The notes beneath the pieces are model-generated. The model did not search any database. It saw nothing but the letters and a program-made list of their open reading frames with translations, and was not told where the DNA came from. Position numbers and translations under genes: made by a program. 64,000 nucleotides of DNA from Toxonevra muliebris (taxonomy: Eukaryota > Arthropoda > Insecta > Diptera > Pallopteridae), in contig OY829326.1 in the NCBI GenBank assembly GCA_963691655.1, forward strand, positions 140,262,998-140,326,997. The letters run 5' to 3'. Positions 1 to 11,829 of this stretch are shown one piece after another; position 1 is the first letter of the stretch, and the number at the start of each line of letters is the position of its first letter.

Positions 1-376
1 ATGTGTACTTGTGTATGTATGCGGTCTATGTTTGTTTATCTTCTTTCTAATTTTGAGTTGATTTGGAATCTGCTAAACAAATGAAACGCCTTGCGCATAT
101 TAAGAATTCCTAATTTAATTTCATTAGATTCAAAGTGAATTTCTTTTTTTTATTTACCAACCATGGACAACAACAGTGAGAAATATGTGCAAACGTACAT
201 ACATACCGATTTATATTTATGGGCATAGCCAATAGCCGAGAAAAGAGCATCCAAAGTGATTCCGGTGCACATCTTTAAAGGCTTTAAAGCTCATCTTTTC
301 CTTTCTATTTTATGTCATTCCTAGAAAAAATACGCAGTTAGATGCTTTCAAAAAAGCTCCCATGTGACGGAATTTA

Positions 377-922
377 CAGTGGCTCACAAAACTGGAGACA
401 CAAAAAGATATTTTTGGGGCACAAAAAATAGCCAAAAATGGTGTCAAATTAAAATGTAATAGCATAGCTAAGTTTGTTCTCATCCAGAGGAATAGAAGTG
501 GAAACAATTTTTTAAAATCATAGATTGTCTTTAGGTTCCAAAAGGGTCTTGAAAGTCTCGAAATTTAGACTTTTTTGATTTGGTTCAGCAAGATGTTCAA
601 AGCTTAGAAGTTTCGGCCACAATTTATACTTTTCATACAATTTTTGCTGACATTCTAAAAACTTACAAGTTTTGATTATGTCGCTGCACCAATAAACATT
701 TTCCGACTTCAAAAATTCTTTTTGCATTGTGTTTGTATTTGAAAATGCTCATAACTGAGCTATGGAATAGGAAAACATTTTTCGACAAACAATTTCAAAA
801 AATCTTAATTTATCGTCTAAATTTCGGCACTTTCAAGACTCTTTTTTGTTTCCACTTTTGTTCATGTGGATGAGTTGAAACTTAACTCCACTATTACTTT
901 TTAATTAATTTGTGAGTCACTG
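377..922. mobile_element. Foldback-type MITE (Tc1/mariner-like ends, TA duplication)
   Basis: The element is bounded by CAGTGGCTCACAAA at the left and the inverted CAGTGACTCACAAA at the right (13 of 14 identical). Each end is flanked by the dinucleotide TA (375-376 and 923-924), the duplication expected of Tc1/mariner-type transposition. Beyond the short termini the arms pair further: around 473-565 the left arm reads in inverted form against about 810-890 (shared blocks AGTGGAAACAA, TCTTGAAAG, CGAAATTTAGAC). It has no transposase, so it is non-autonomous. A diverged relative of its centre and right arm lies at 43200-43613. Confidence 0.75.
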
Positions 923-1829
923 TATGTGAATTGTATCTATGGCTAACAAAATGTTTCCAAAGCGCTACAAAATGATAAGCTTTCGATGTATAGCAAAGTA
1001 GAAATGCATTAATTTTTGCCATTGGGCATATAAGAGATATCTATTTTCTTATTTCTCATTTAAGAATCCTCCCCCTGTGTTCACCTCCCTCAGGCACTAT
1101 TTTGTTTTTTGTTTCTTAAAATAACAGCCCCTGAAGTTTGTGTATTTTTTGTGGTAATTTTAACGGATGTTTTTCAAGTGGTTGATTGTTTGTTGGTTTA
1201 ATTTCATTTTTGTTGTATTTACACGCTCGTGTGAATTATGAAAGCTAATGCCGTCTTCACTTTTTCTCATAGCCAAAAACAGCAACGTACGTGATATGCA
1301 TAAATTCTTTTGATTGTAGAACAAATTTAGAGATTAAATTGTTATTGTTCGAATAAAAGATTAAATCAATGTGAAGCATATGGTTCGAAATTTCTTAATT
1401 TAATGTTTTAATGATTAAGTCTATTTTTTGTATTAATTTACATGCAATCTAGCAGTTTGCACATTCGATTTCGGTATAAAAATAAAAAATCAGCACCTTC
1501 CTAACACATTTATTTTTCTTCTGCTGGGTTCAAAGATCATCAAGCTGATGAGTGGAGTGCGCTGATACTAGAGCAGTCCACTCAAACCATGCAAAAACAA
1601 GCAGTTTACTGCCATGTATGTCATGCCATATCTTTCTGTGGCTTCTTATTGTTCAATTTCACTCAAATCATCCCATTCAGCAAATCTAATTAGTAAAAAA
1701 TGATTTAAATTTTTTTTTTTAATTTGAAGCTTACTGCGCTTCATCGGCTACTGACAGTGCGATTAAACGTTTAATCAAGAATTCAGAATAATGAAATTTC
1801 TGATTAATGCTATGTTCCCACTGAGCCGA
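923..1829. other. Gene-free AT-rich stretch
   Basis: I see no coding exon, RNA gene or recognisable repeat here beyond short A/T runs. The first 374 bases of the window are the same. Confidence 0.5.
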
Positions 1830-2466
1830 AATTGCATGGTTTCGATCATTTCCATGGTTTCGGCTGAAACTGCGTTGAAATGCTCAATTTCGATGTATAA
1901 AAATAAGTTAAACGAAACCACGGAAATGAGGTGGTTTCAACGAAACCGCATTCTAAATCGAGCAAAACTCTAATGCAACCCCAAACCTGCCCACGGAAAT
2001 GAATATTGAAATGAATTTGCTTTGACATTTCTATACATACATTTATATTTTGCTTTGCGTACAACTTGATAAATATGGAGAAACGAAAATAAAAAAAAGA
2101 GTGGAGTACGTGGGAAGAGGAGCTCTTAGCCGAGGTATGGGCAGAAAAGGTGGATGAGCTGCGTCAGGCAAATAAAAACGGGCATACAGATGAACAAATT
2201 GGGGGAAGAGCTGCGGCACTAAGGCTGCATAGTGGCTGCTGTTGAAGTAAGGCAATATTCAAACAATTGACACTTTTATTCCCTTGATAAAAATTTCGTT
2301 TATCATTTTGATTCTCTTCGTATTCATATGGTTAATTATATTAGCCGCCGAAATTTTACAACAAGAAATAAACAATGAACTGTCAAACGAAACCACAATC
2401 GAAACCAACATCACAATGTGAACGATTGCAGTTTCGTTTGAAACCATTTGCCGAAACTACGCAATT
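1830..2466 (+). mobile_element. Degenerate DNA transposon with Myb/SANT-like ORF remnant
   Basis: The ends form a 15-bp inverted repeat, AATTGCATGGTTTCG at 1830-1844 against AATTGCGTAGTTTCG read inverted from 2452-2466 (13 of 15 identical). Both sub-terminal zones are crowded with copies of the motif GGTTTCG and its complement CGAAACC. Inside, about 2098-2245 (+) reads WSTWEEELLAEVWAEK followed by VDELRQ and ends in a stop. This resembles the trihelix/Myb-SANT DNA-binding protein that accompanies PIF/Harbinger transposases, and some MADF-type host factors. The reading frame is preceded closely by a stop, so it is a broken remnant. Assignment to PIF/Harbinger is inference; I found no clear target duplication. 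Confidence 0.5.
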
Positions 2467-2965
2467 ATCTAAAAAAAAAAAGACAAGAGGTATGGTATAA
2501 ATTAAACTATTATTATAAATTAAACTTATAATTGCTATTAGCTGCAAAACCTAATCTTAGCCACCTTGCTGCATAATGCATCTTATCTGTTCTTATTCTG
2601 TAGCCCCCAAAATCAGTTGTTGTTGTTTACATGTTTGCTCAATTGAATGGAACCAATAATTAAGCCAGAACTATTATTTTTGGAAGAAAGCTTTAACTTC
2701 TATAATGGTCAGTGGCATTTCAAATTTAATGCTTCAAAAATATTTTTATTAAAACGGACCGTAAACATATCAATAATTATTCGCCTAGAAGTTAACTATT
2801 AACCAAGTGAGGGTGTAAAAAATGAGAAAGGGCAAAAACTAAAAAATATGTTTTTTGTAGACTATGAAAATTATGTTAATCTAGTTGTTAATTTTCAAAA
2901 TCTTGACTACTGTTCCATGTTTTAGTTTCATTTAAATAATGTATAACAGGCTTAAATAACGTATA
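2467..2965. other. Gene-free AT-rich stretch
   Basis: Nothing beyond AT-rich sequence and a short A run is visible. Confidence 0.45.
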
Positions 2966-3200
2966 CAGGGTGACGTACTTCCATTAAGTACAATTAAGTG
3001 TTAACATTGCTGAATATATAAGCATTCATTTGAACCCCACCTCACTCAATATAACCTCCTTTAGCCTGCACACATGCCTTCAATCGATCCGGAAATCGTA
3101 GGACGGTTCGCCGCAGGACTTCCTGATCAATTTCAGTCCAGGCTTTCTCTAATGAATTTGTCAGCGACTCCAGATATGTAGTCATCACAACAACAGTGTA
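2966..3200 (-). mobile_element. Tc1/mariner-superfamily transposase 3' end with terminus
   Basis: On the minus strand, about 3194-3054 translates to a stretch containing SLEKAWTEIDQEVL, then RFPDRLKACVQAKGGYIE and a stop. This is the pattern of the C-terminus of Tc1-type transposases (W..I.QE.L......MP.R..A....KGG..). About 90 bp beyond the stop the sequence ends in CACCCTG followed by TA, as expected of a Tc1/mariner inverted terminus with TA target site. The upstream catalytic DDE region cannot be followed, so this is a 5'-truncated fossil. Confidence 0.6.
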
Positions 3201-4397
3201 TACAGAGACTGGCAAATCAGACGGCCGTTTCGGAATCCGCCACGATTCCTCATCAGTGATCTTAGTGATAGTTCTTAATCTTTCAATATCCTATATAAGC
3301 TAACAATATTTGAAATCATAACCCAAAATTGCAGATTTGATTCCATATATCTTCACTGAATAGAGATATTGAAAGAAAACTACCACTACCATTCAGTATA
3401 TTTATTTGTTATTGTGTTTTTCTCATTACTACTAGTCTGCATAACAGTTCGTTATTCCAAAATAACCAAAACGTATTGCGGAGAATGTTGCTATAAAAAA
3501 TGAAAATCGAAAGGACATGGACACATTACTAAGCAAACATTTTGGCGATAATTGGCGTTCGAGTGTTTTTAAAAACAAATTTTAGAAGATGTTTGTGAGC
3601 AGATGAAAGAAGTAATGGTACTCAAAAAAAAAAAAAAAAAAAAACGTACAATTACAATAATCGTACTTACAAATTTGTAAGTACGGTTACAAGTAATGGT
3701 ACTTTATGTGTAATAGATAATCAAAGTAATCGAAACCGCCCAGTTTTTGATGTGTAAACATTTCAGCTCACGGTATGGGCAAAATTTCAAATGTGTAAAA
3801 TGTAAGAATAACTGTAACGTAAGATGTAAGATAACTGTAACGTCCAGTTCCCTTCTCGCTCGCACTACTGCGCGGCATGACTGTGCTACTCTAAACAACA
3901 AAGAGAAGAGAGAAGAGAAGAAGAGAGGGAGAAATTAAAATACGAGCGGAGTTTGTTTGTTTATGTTTCGATCAATTTACTCACACATATATGTACATAC
4001 GAAAACAAAATGTGTGTGTACATTTATTCGTGGCAGAATTATTTGTTGGCGTTAAACGTATGGAGATCGACTATACCATACAAGCAGAGAAGTCGCCGTA
4101 GCAAACACAGGCGTTTGATAGGCTTTGTTTGCATTCGGTTAGTTAGATTGCATTAAAATTAAGTATAAGGAATCTAGGTTTCAACAAATGTATAAAAATT
4201 TTGCTTTGTACATTAACCTTAGAAATGCAATACTTTTTTATCTTTGTAAATAGCAAAATTTACTTCAATAAAAATGCATTGTTTCTTATATTTGTTAAAT
4301 GCAGTTGAGGCAAATCTTTTTGCGGTGCTCTTAAAAAGTAGTGGGGTGACCGGCCACCCTGTTGCCTTTCTAAGATTAAATGCGGAAAGCACTTATC
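3201..4397. other. Gene-free stretch with poly-A run and palindrome
   Basis: The stretch contains an A run at 3627-3644 and a 24-bp perfect palindrome at 3662-3685. The phrase AAGTAATGGTACT-like occurs on either side (about 3609 and 3692). No coding exon is supported. Confidence 0.45.
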
Positions 4398-4471
4398 GTC
4401 GTTTGAGAATTGATTTGGCGTATGTGTGTACAAATTCATATACCTATACGCCAAATCAATTCTAAGGCGAC
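4398..4471. repeat. Short inverted repeat / hairpin (26-bp arms)
   Basis: Positions 4398-4423 and 4446-4471 are inverted copies over 26 bp, sharing an uninterrupted AGAATTGATTTGGCGTAT core. They are separated by a 22-base spacer that can itself pair partly (GUGUA against UAUAC). The folded length of about 74 nt is like a pre-miRNA, but a small transposon-derived palindrome is equally possible. Strand is undetermined. Confidence 0.55.
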
Positions 4472-6189
4472 GTTATGTAAAATTTTCACATCTAATAAAA
4501 TTTCAAAACCACAGGAAGAAAAACTTAAAACGCGGAAAAAAAGATGCAATTACAGCTGCGTATATGCGAGCATATCGTGCCTGATGCATTGAGTGAAAGC
4601 AAAATAACGCAATTAAAACATATCAGCCCTATTCACGATTTGGTGCAAATGCAAAATATTTCTGCTATCACAACAACAAATGCGATATGGAATAAAAACT
4701 TGCAATGATGCAAGACCATTTGCAATTTATAGTGAATCGGGCTATTATACAATATATAAAAGGTAATGATATCTAATAAATTTTTAAGTTTATAAAAGAA
4801 TTGTTTTAATTTGAAGCATATAAGTAGATTATACATCAAATCCCTTATGTATGCTTATGAATATGGTATTCAGTTGGCTTAACTGTTTACACATCAAATA
4901 TCCTGCGTGCCTTGCACGCATCCATTGTTTTTTTTTTTTAAATATTCAACACTGCAGAAAAATTTTTCATTTATTTGTACTAAGCTGTAGCAAACATTAC
5001 CTTATCCGGAACGGTTTGTAACAAAATGCTTCTTGTCCAGTTATTTAGTTTATTATTTTAGTTATTTCATCATAAATAATAAAGTTTTCATTTCTTTAAA
5101 AAACAAAAAGATTTAGGCTTTTTCTCAAACCAACATGTGCTGGACAAGAGTAACTTTTGATTCTAATAGACACATTTAATATCATGCTTCTTGCTTTAAT
5201 TTTACACGTTCTCTGTCGTAGTATAAATAATAATTAATAAAATTGTTTTCTCACTTTATATGAATGAATTTTATATTCTAAATAAAACTATTTATTATTA
5301 TTATTGTTATTCATTTATTGACAAACAAACCATATTCAAACAACCATATCAAAAACTTATTGGTATACTTGAAAGTCTTTTTTGCACATTTTTCTTAGTA
5401 AAAAATAAATTGTTAAAGTATTTTGTTCAAATTAATCAAAATTCTGATTAAACTAGTAATGCGTTTCGCACACATTTTTATTGTTAAGGTGTTACAAGTA
5501 TTTTAAAAAGAATTGTCAAGTCATACCAAAATTTATTCGAATACATAAGCCTGTTTCTATTAAATCGCCAAACAGACTTTATAATTTGATAATTTGTTAC
5601 CATAAAAGCATTGCTAACTAACATGTATAGTAATACATACGAAAAACGCTGTGGCGCACACTGGGAAAAACTTGCCAATAATACATTTTTCGGCACGCGG
5701 TGTTTGATGCAATTTCATAGATTAATAACCAAATATGAATGTTTTTAGTACTTATTACTGTTTGAAATGTTACTTGTGGTCACTGCAAAAAATAAAACCA
5801 CATGTTTTAAATTTTGCACAGAATTAATAAAAAAAAATCCTTAGGAAGAACATTTTTTAAACGAAACATCTTAAGTTTCTTAGACTTTAGCTTTGAATAT
5901 TTAGTTAACATAATTTTTTCTTATTGTAATTATATAGATATTTATTTAAAAATTTCATAGGTAAGTACTTTATATATAGAGGAATTCATCTCACGTGAAC
6001 CCACTTTTAAAATTGATCGGGTTCAAACTTGCACAAAGTTTAGTCCTATTGGGTAGTAGTTACCACACCAAATTTCACAATCGTTTCTTAATTATCACAG
6101 TTTTTATGGGGATTAGAAGTTCAGATTTATATGAAAGGTAGGCATTGGAATATCCCTTTTCGTTTTTTTTTCTTGATATATTCCAAAAA
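4472..6189. other. Gene-free AT-rich stretch
   Basis: No gene, RNA or classifiable repeat was recognised. The short ORFs here are AT-rich and show no family resemblance. Confidence 0.45.
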
Positions 6190-6390
6190 ATTCTATGTGT
6201 GAAAACTTCGTGGTAGTTAGTGTGCTGGACTACCTCGCAAGGTGCCTGGCCGAAAAATCAAAAATAGAAAATACAAACTTTCCTAAGCAGTACTACCTGT
6301 TGACTGCCATTGACAAATCTCAAAGAGTAAAAATTGAGTAAGGCATCTTTTCATACTTCATGGATGGTTTTGTAATAATAATAATAGTCC
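6190..6390 (+). mobile_element. Degenerate copy of SINE family 2
   Basis: The words GTGCTGGACTACCTCGCAAG, AATCAAAAATAGAAAATACA, TTGACTGCCATTGACAAATC and a terminal run of TAA/AATAG units follow the same order as in the better copy at 22911-23185. It is a diverged member of that tRNA-like SINE family. Confidence 0.45.
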
Positions 6391-7606
6391 TGCAATCAAA
6401 TGAAAGTCGATAACTCATAAATTTTAGAATATTATTACGAAAACGGTTTGAAAAATGTCAAATTACTTTTTTGACCTTCAATGTCTTAGAAAAATGTTTC
6501 CGATCTTTGTCTAAGAAAAATGTGTAACAGAGCGGAATACTCAGCAAGATGCAGCACGGTAAACTGAAAGATCATTGTGGCTTAAAAGTAGTAACTGTTG
6601 TAGTACAACGACTGATAAGTAGCAGGTTTTTCTCACACGAAATTTATATGTGGGAGGCTAGTTGAAGTTATTGTAAAGAGGTTCATATGACTTCGACATT
6701 CGATTCCTACCTGAACGAAAATTTGTTATTCATTAGAGTAACATAACATTTAATGCTTTAATGCATACTTAAGGTGACCAATTTTTTTTACAGAATTCGG
6801 TACATATTTTGAAAAACCACTGTTTTCGAATTCTACATGGAATTTTCAAGCCTAATACAATATCCAACGATATTTTTTGCTCTGCAGAACAAATATTAAG
6901 TTCTGGACGCCTGGATCAGAAGATAGAGAAAGAAGAAGATATATTATACTCTCCATAAAGAAGATGGCAGCATCTCGTACAAATCTACCAAGTGAAGCCC
7001 CTTCGATGTAAAAGGTAAGCTACCGTGGAATCTGAAAAAGAAAGGTAAAGCGCAAAACTAGTCAATTTGGCAAAAGCTGTAGGAAGCTTAAAGCAACTCC
7101 TAGGAAGTGTTCGCCATGGGGTTGATTCCCTATATACTGCTAAGGATTAACCCTTATATACCCACTGGTCACTGCAGTGACCAACCACTTCCGCGGCTGC
7201 CTGTGCCGCCATTTTACGTTCGCCATTTAAAATAAACATCTGATCTTACTGTCTAAAGTTTTTTTTATCGATACGTATAAATAAGAATGGAAAAATGACA
7301 ACTGTCGTACAGTTACAGTTATTTTTAGCTCGAAAAGCATGTTTTGAAAAAATTTGAAACAACTAACTAAAAAAAAGGTGTTTTTATTTTCGAATTTTGT
7401 GTAATAAATATATTGCCGTGTGGACAAATTTATGTCAGACGGTATGGGATAACACCAAATAACTGTTTTTAAAAGTTATTGCGAATGTATTTTAATTTAT
7501 TCTCGAGATAATCGCCAAAGGTTACTACAGAGGTCAACCATGTAAATTAAAATAACTGCACCTTAAACTAATTTATTTGAAAACACGTAGAACAAACGTT
7601 GTTCGG
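6391..7606. other. Gene-free stretch with a short perfect palindrome
   Basis: It holds an 18-bp perfect palindrome, TGGTCACTGCAGTGACCA, at 7166-7183. Otherwise nothing recognisable is present. Confidence 0.4.
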
Positions 7607-7620
7607 AATCACAAATACTA

Positions 7621-8041
7621 AGACGACCTCGATAGTCTAGTGGATAGTGCACTAGACTTTCATCCAGAAGGTTGCGGGTTCGATTCCCGTCTTGGTCTGG
7701 TGGTTAATTCTCATAAACTGCTTATATTCGCTATCGAATAGTAGTGAATGAGAATTATAAGAAAGTGTACAAGTACACACCTTGGTGTGTCACATAGCCG
7801 TTCGGAATCGGCGTTAAACTGTAGGTCCTACCATCGCCACTGTGGTCTAGTGGAAGAGTGCCAGACTCTTGTTTCTGGAGACCCGAGTTCGATTCTCGGC
7901 TTGGGTATGTTTCTTATCTATCTTTCTTTCTCCCTTCCTTTCTTTCTTTCTTTCTTTCTTAGGGCTTTGGTACAAAAGATCTTATAGGTCGCAGTGCCTG
8001 ACTTTCGAGTCGTCCTTCCTTCAAATAATAATAATAATAAT
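7621..8041 (+). mobile_element. Full-length composite SINE with two tRNA-like modules
   Basis: This is a SINE of about 420 bp flanked by perfect 14-bp target-site duplications AATCACAAATACTA (7607-7620 and 8042-8055). Module 1 (about 7623-7700) resembles tRNA-Glu(UUC): A box TAGTCTAGTGG, anticodon-like CTTTCATCCAGAAG, and B box GGTTCGATTCC at 7677-7687. The body follows to about 7830. Module 2 (about 7838-7908) is a second tRNA-like unit with A box TGGTCTAGTGG, a CCAGA/TCTGG arm and B box AGTTCGATTCT. A CTTT microsatellite (7918-7960), a short unique tail and (AAT)n complete it. The clean duplications say it inserted relatively recently. It is not a functional tRNA gene, because the acceptor stem does not pair. 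Confidence 0.85.
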
Positions 8042-8055
8042 AATCACAAATACTA

Positions 8056-8589
8056 CCTCTGGGTATGTTTTAATTGAAATCGGACGTATTGGGCGTTTAA
8101 GAGTTAAAATAAATATAGAAGCTAGAATACTCAAGCTTTTCTTTATTCATTTTTATATTTCATTTATAACACCATGCGACAAAGTTAACTTTTGGCTTAA
8201 GATATGGAGAAGTTATGGTTGGTTGGTTACAGAGGCTGATCCACAGCAACTTACAGTGTGTCATAATTAAAACCACTTCATCCCCGAACACTTAAGTGTT
8301 GGAGGTCGTAGAGTTTTGCTAACATACCGAGGAAATACTAATCCAGGAACCATTTTGTGCATTCACAAAGAAAATTGTCTTTCCTAAACCCACGCCGTAG
8401 AGTTTAGGTATCCAAACATATCAAAGAAATACGAGTGTAGTCTGGCGTAAGCCTAGTATTATCGGTACCATAACTGTTAATGAACTCACTTAACCTAACC
8501 TCATGCCACACGTGAAGTAATATTAATGACTTCCACCTCCGATCCACCAGTTAGAAATAGTGTAAATGCGTACTTCTGTTAATGAATCC
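8056..8589. other. Gene-free stretch
   Basis: No recognisable feature lies between the SINE and the retrotransposon remnant downstream. Confidence 0.4.
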
Positions 8590-8920
8590 TTCTCTTAATC
8601 AGCTTTCTCATTCCTTTCAATGTTCCTATGTGCTGGAAATCAGATGAGAGTAATCTCAGTATACTGATTTAGCAATGTCGCTCTGCATTTTTTATCCAGC
8701 TTTGATTTAATGGTAGTGGATTGAAGAGTTTTCATTTGCTCCCTGACTTTCGGCGAAGATAGTCGACAAGCCTCTCTAATCGCGAGGACTTCAGCCAGGA
8801 AAATCATAGAATCATAAGATAGGCATATACCATAGAATGATTAATTGCCGTCTGTCATAAGTGTACCCCTACAACATACTACGCTGCTAATTTTCTATAT
8901 CCATCCATGAAAATGTGTAT
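8590..8920 (-). mobile_element. RNase H remnant of a non-LTR retrotransposon
   Basis: Minus-strand pieces occur in family order: MDGYRKLAA (from TDGSK-type), FLAEVLAIREACRL (the AE..A. helix carrying the second acidic residue) and HRNIERNEKAD (from GH.GI.GNE.AD). They are broken by stops and frameshifts. RNase H domains of this type occur in I, R1 and LOA clade elements. It is a dead fragment. Confidence 0.6.
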
Positions 8921-11829
8921 GTCATATTCAATGTCAAAGCTTCTTCTTTTGTATTTTGCCGTTGTAGGGAATCTTACTTTCAAATCGCTTTTGAAATACC
9001 GGTGTGATATTATATAATCCATTGTTTCCTTGAAAACGAAATTTGGTATTATATATACTTATAATGTATTATAAGCACGTTCATCCCAACAACCGGTTAT
9101 CCTAAGTCTCACCTCACTGTCGAAGGCGATATTTTTAATGTGAAGGTTAGTGGGAAAGAGGTACATTCAGGGCCTCCGTATAACAAGTATAAATAGATCC
9201 TGTAATGTCTATATGCGATGTTCTCTAAACTATGCTGAGCTTCCGAACATTATAGCTACAACTTTGAGCTGGCTTCCAAACTATTGATGTGAACTGCGAT
9301 GTCCGTTTATTCATAGCTGGCTCAAGACCTGGCAAGAAATCATATTTTTTTAAATACCAAAAATATATTGTATATAAATTCATCGTAGGATAAATAGTTT
9401 GTACATATATCAAATAAGAAAATATGTTCCAAAGGTTCTTGATAAAAGTTTGTTTGGAATATTTCTGAAAAAAGAATATGAAAAATGTCAAGTTAAATTT
9501 TTATTCAATCAAAACAGGGGTTTTAGTTTCAATGCTCAATAAAAAGAGACAATACTTTCTAAATGGTGGTTGTACCAACGAACGGTGTAAACCAACTTTT
9601 TAAGTGGGATTTTGCAATACTTTTTGGGTGAACACTAAATAAATTGCAAACCAGAAAGTACTTCAATAACAACAGATGAAAATTTAACAATTCAATATGA
9701 CCACAAACACTTTATCATACAATAGCTTGTTTAAAGTTTCGGTATACACATTTTTTTCGCTGAAATGTTGGTACATTGTCATGGTTTACAACTTTTTGTT
9801 GGTACGCTGTATACTCCATATATCAGCATCGCACCATAAAATTCCGTACAGTTGGTCAGCTTAAACAACAATACTGCTGTATGTATTAGAGATGTAACGA
9901 ATATCTTCAATCGCATTCACAAAACGCACCTTGTTTATGTATTTAAACAACCATAGGAAAGTTGGCAACCACCCTGTTCCAACTTGATAATATTACCGTT
10001 TGTATCTTTGTTTGTGTAACATTGTTGTAGGTATGGAAATTATAAGATTAACATTGAATCTTGTGTTAGCTTTTTCTTCACAATACATTTGCATTCATAT
10101 CCGTATCCTCGGAATTGACATCCGTTACAGCACTTGCATGAGTGTATCTGTAACATCGTAAAGAGCATTTCAGGGACAACTTCAATTTCAACATTTTATG
10201 CTTGCAAGTGGGTGGTATTGAAAAGTTCAGAACTTCCTGAAATCATAGCATAATCACACATACACATACACAAGTAAATATATTTTTTTTTTTTTTTTTT
10301 TTTGTGGACTTTCACATGAACATTAGCTTAAAAACGGAAATGTTGATTTTGTTGATTGGAAGACATTGGTCAACCGCATTTGTGCATATGTATTAGTGCA
10401 TGCAGCAACAATAGTAGTTGTTTTCCGAATTTGAGGCTTTGAATTGAATGCATGTTTGTATGTCTGTAGATTTGTGCTGGCTCTGTTTGGTGGTCATGTT
10501 TTAAGTTTTTGCTAATTTGTTGAATATTTGTGAGCACTTATTGTTCTTTTTCAGCTGTTGTTATTTGTTAAAAACATACCTACCTAGTACTTACATTGGA
10601 TAATGGTTTTTGTATCTACTAATTTTGCTAATTTTAATTAAAGGACTTTGAGCAGAGAATATGTTGGTTTTTCTTTTCTTCTAGTGTTTCTTTTTTATTT
10701 TTTGTTATAAATATTTTGTGGTTAGAAATATTGAAATGTATTTTACACTGAATTTAAAAATTCACATTAAAAATATTAAATTAAAAATTGAGATTAAAAT
10801 TATTTGAAATATTTCTAAAATCTTCTCGTTTTTTTTTAATAAGATGTCCTTCAAAAAACTATAGACGCTAAAATTCCTGCCAATCTTTTTTGAGAAATAA
10901 AAAAATATAAAATCTCGAAACAATAGCAAATTCATGTGTCGCACATCACGTTCAATTCATTCGGCGTCTGTCGATTCGAGCAGACACACACCCCACACAC
11001 ACATGTGAAACGCATACATAAATGGTTAAAGAGATCACCGCGTATGCTTAAAAAAAAAGTGTGACCAAAGGAATTCGCGAAGAGGATCTTTTTAACTTAT
11101 GCCGTGCGTTTATACATACATATGTATATCCTCCATGCATCCCCGTCCTCCCATCCGTCTGCCAGTTCTACTAGTTTATTCTTGTTTTTCCAGCGGTGAA
11201 TATGTCACACAGCGCATACACATAAGCACTAAGCAGTTGATACCCAGCGGGAAAGAAGGCGAGCTATCCGGAAATAGTTCAGTATTAGTATTAGCAATGG
11301 GTGAATATGGAAAAATTATTATTATAATACAAGCTCAGAAACTATAGTCGTAAATTGGTATTTTTATACTTAAAAGGTTAAAATGTTACCAGTTTCCAAC
11401 GGAACAAGTAAAAAATTGATAAAACATGTTTCTAGGTTTTATAGACGGTAGAAAATGGCCAAAATAGGGGTTTTTCTCTTTTTGGAGATAAACTTTCTCA
11501 AAATCGCCTTTCACTTTCACTACTTGTGATAACATAATTTACGTACTGTTCTTTACTTCATTATAAAAGTTTTGGTTTTTTTATTCCAAAAATGGTAAAG
11601 TCCTTGTGTTGTTTAAATTTTGCATATTCTATTTTCAACGCATTTTCTTCGCTTTTTGCACGTCTACATCGCCTAATGTTAATATTATTTTACTATTCTA
11701 ATTAAGAAAGAATAAACTATAAACTAAAATAAACTATACAAAAAAAATATAATAAATAAAAACAATTTTTGATATGTTCCACTAAATATATTCCACAACA
11801 ATTTTTGGTATAAAAATTATGTGTTGCAT
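8921..11829. other. Gene-free AT-rich stretch
   Basis: It contains a T run at about 10281-10303 and microsatellite-like CA/CATA tracts near 10985-11130. The interval 10950-11300 is less AT-rich and looks promoter- or UTR-like, but no exon or start site can be defended. Confidence 0.35.

Noticed and set aside
7621..7908. Two tRNA genes
   Set aside because: They have good A and B boxes, but acceptor stems do not pair, they repeat elsewhere within a larger unit, and target duplications surround the whole. They are SINE modules.
10950..11300. Promoter or 5' UTR exon of an unknown gene
   Set aside because: Composition is suggestive, but no initiator, exon frame or linked gene could be shown.
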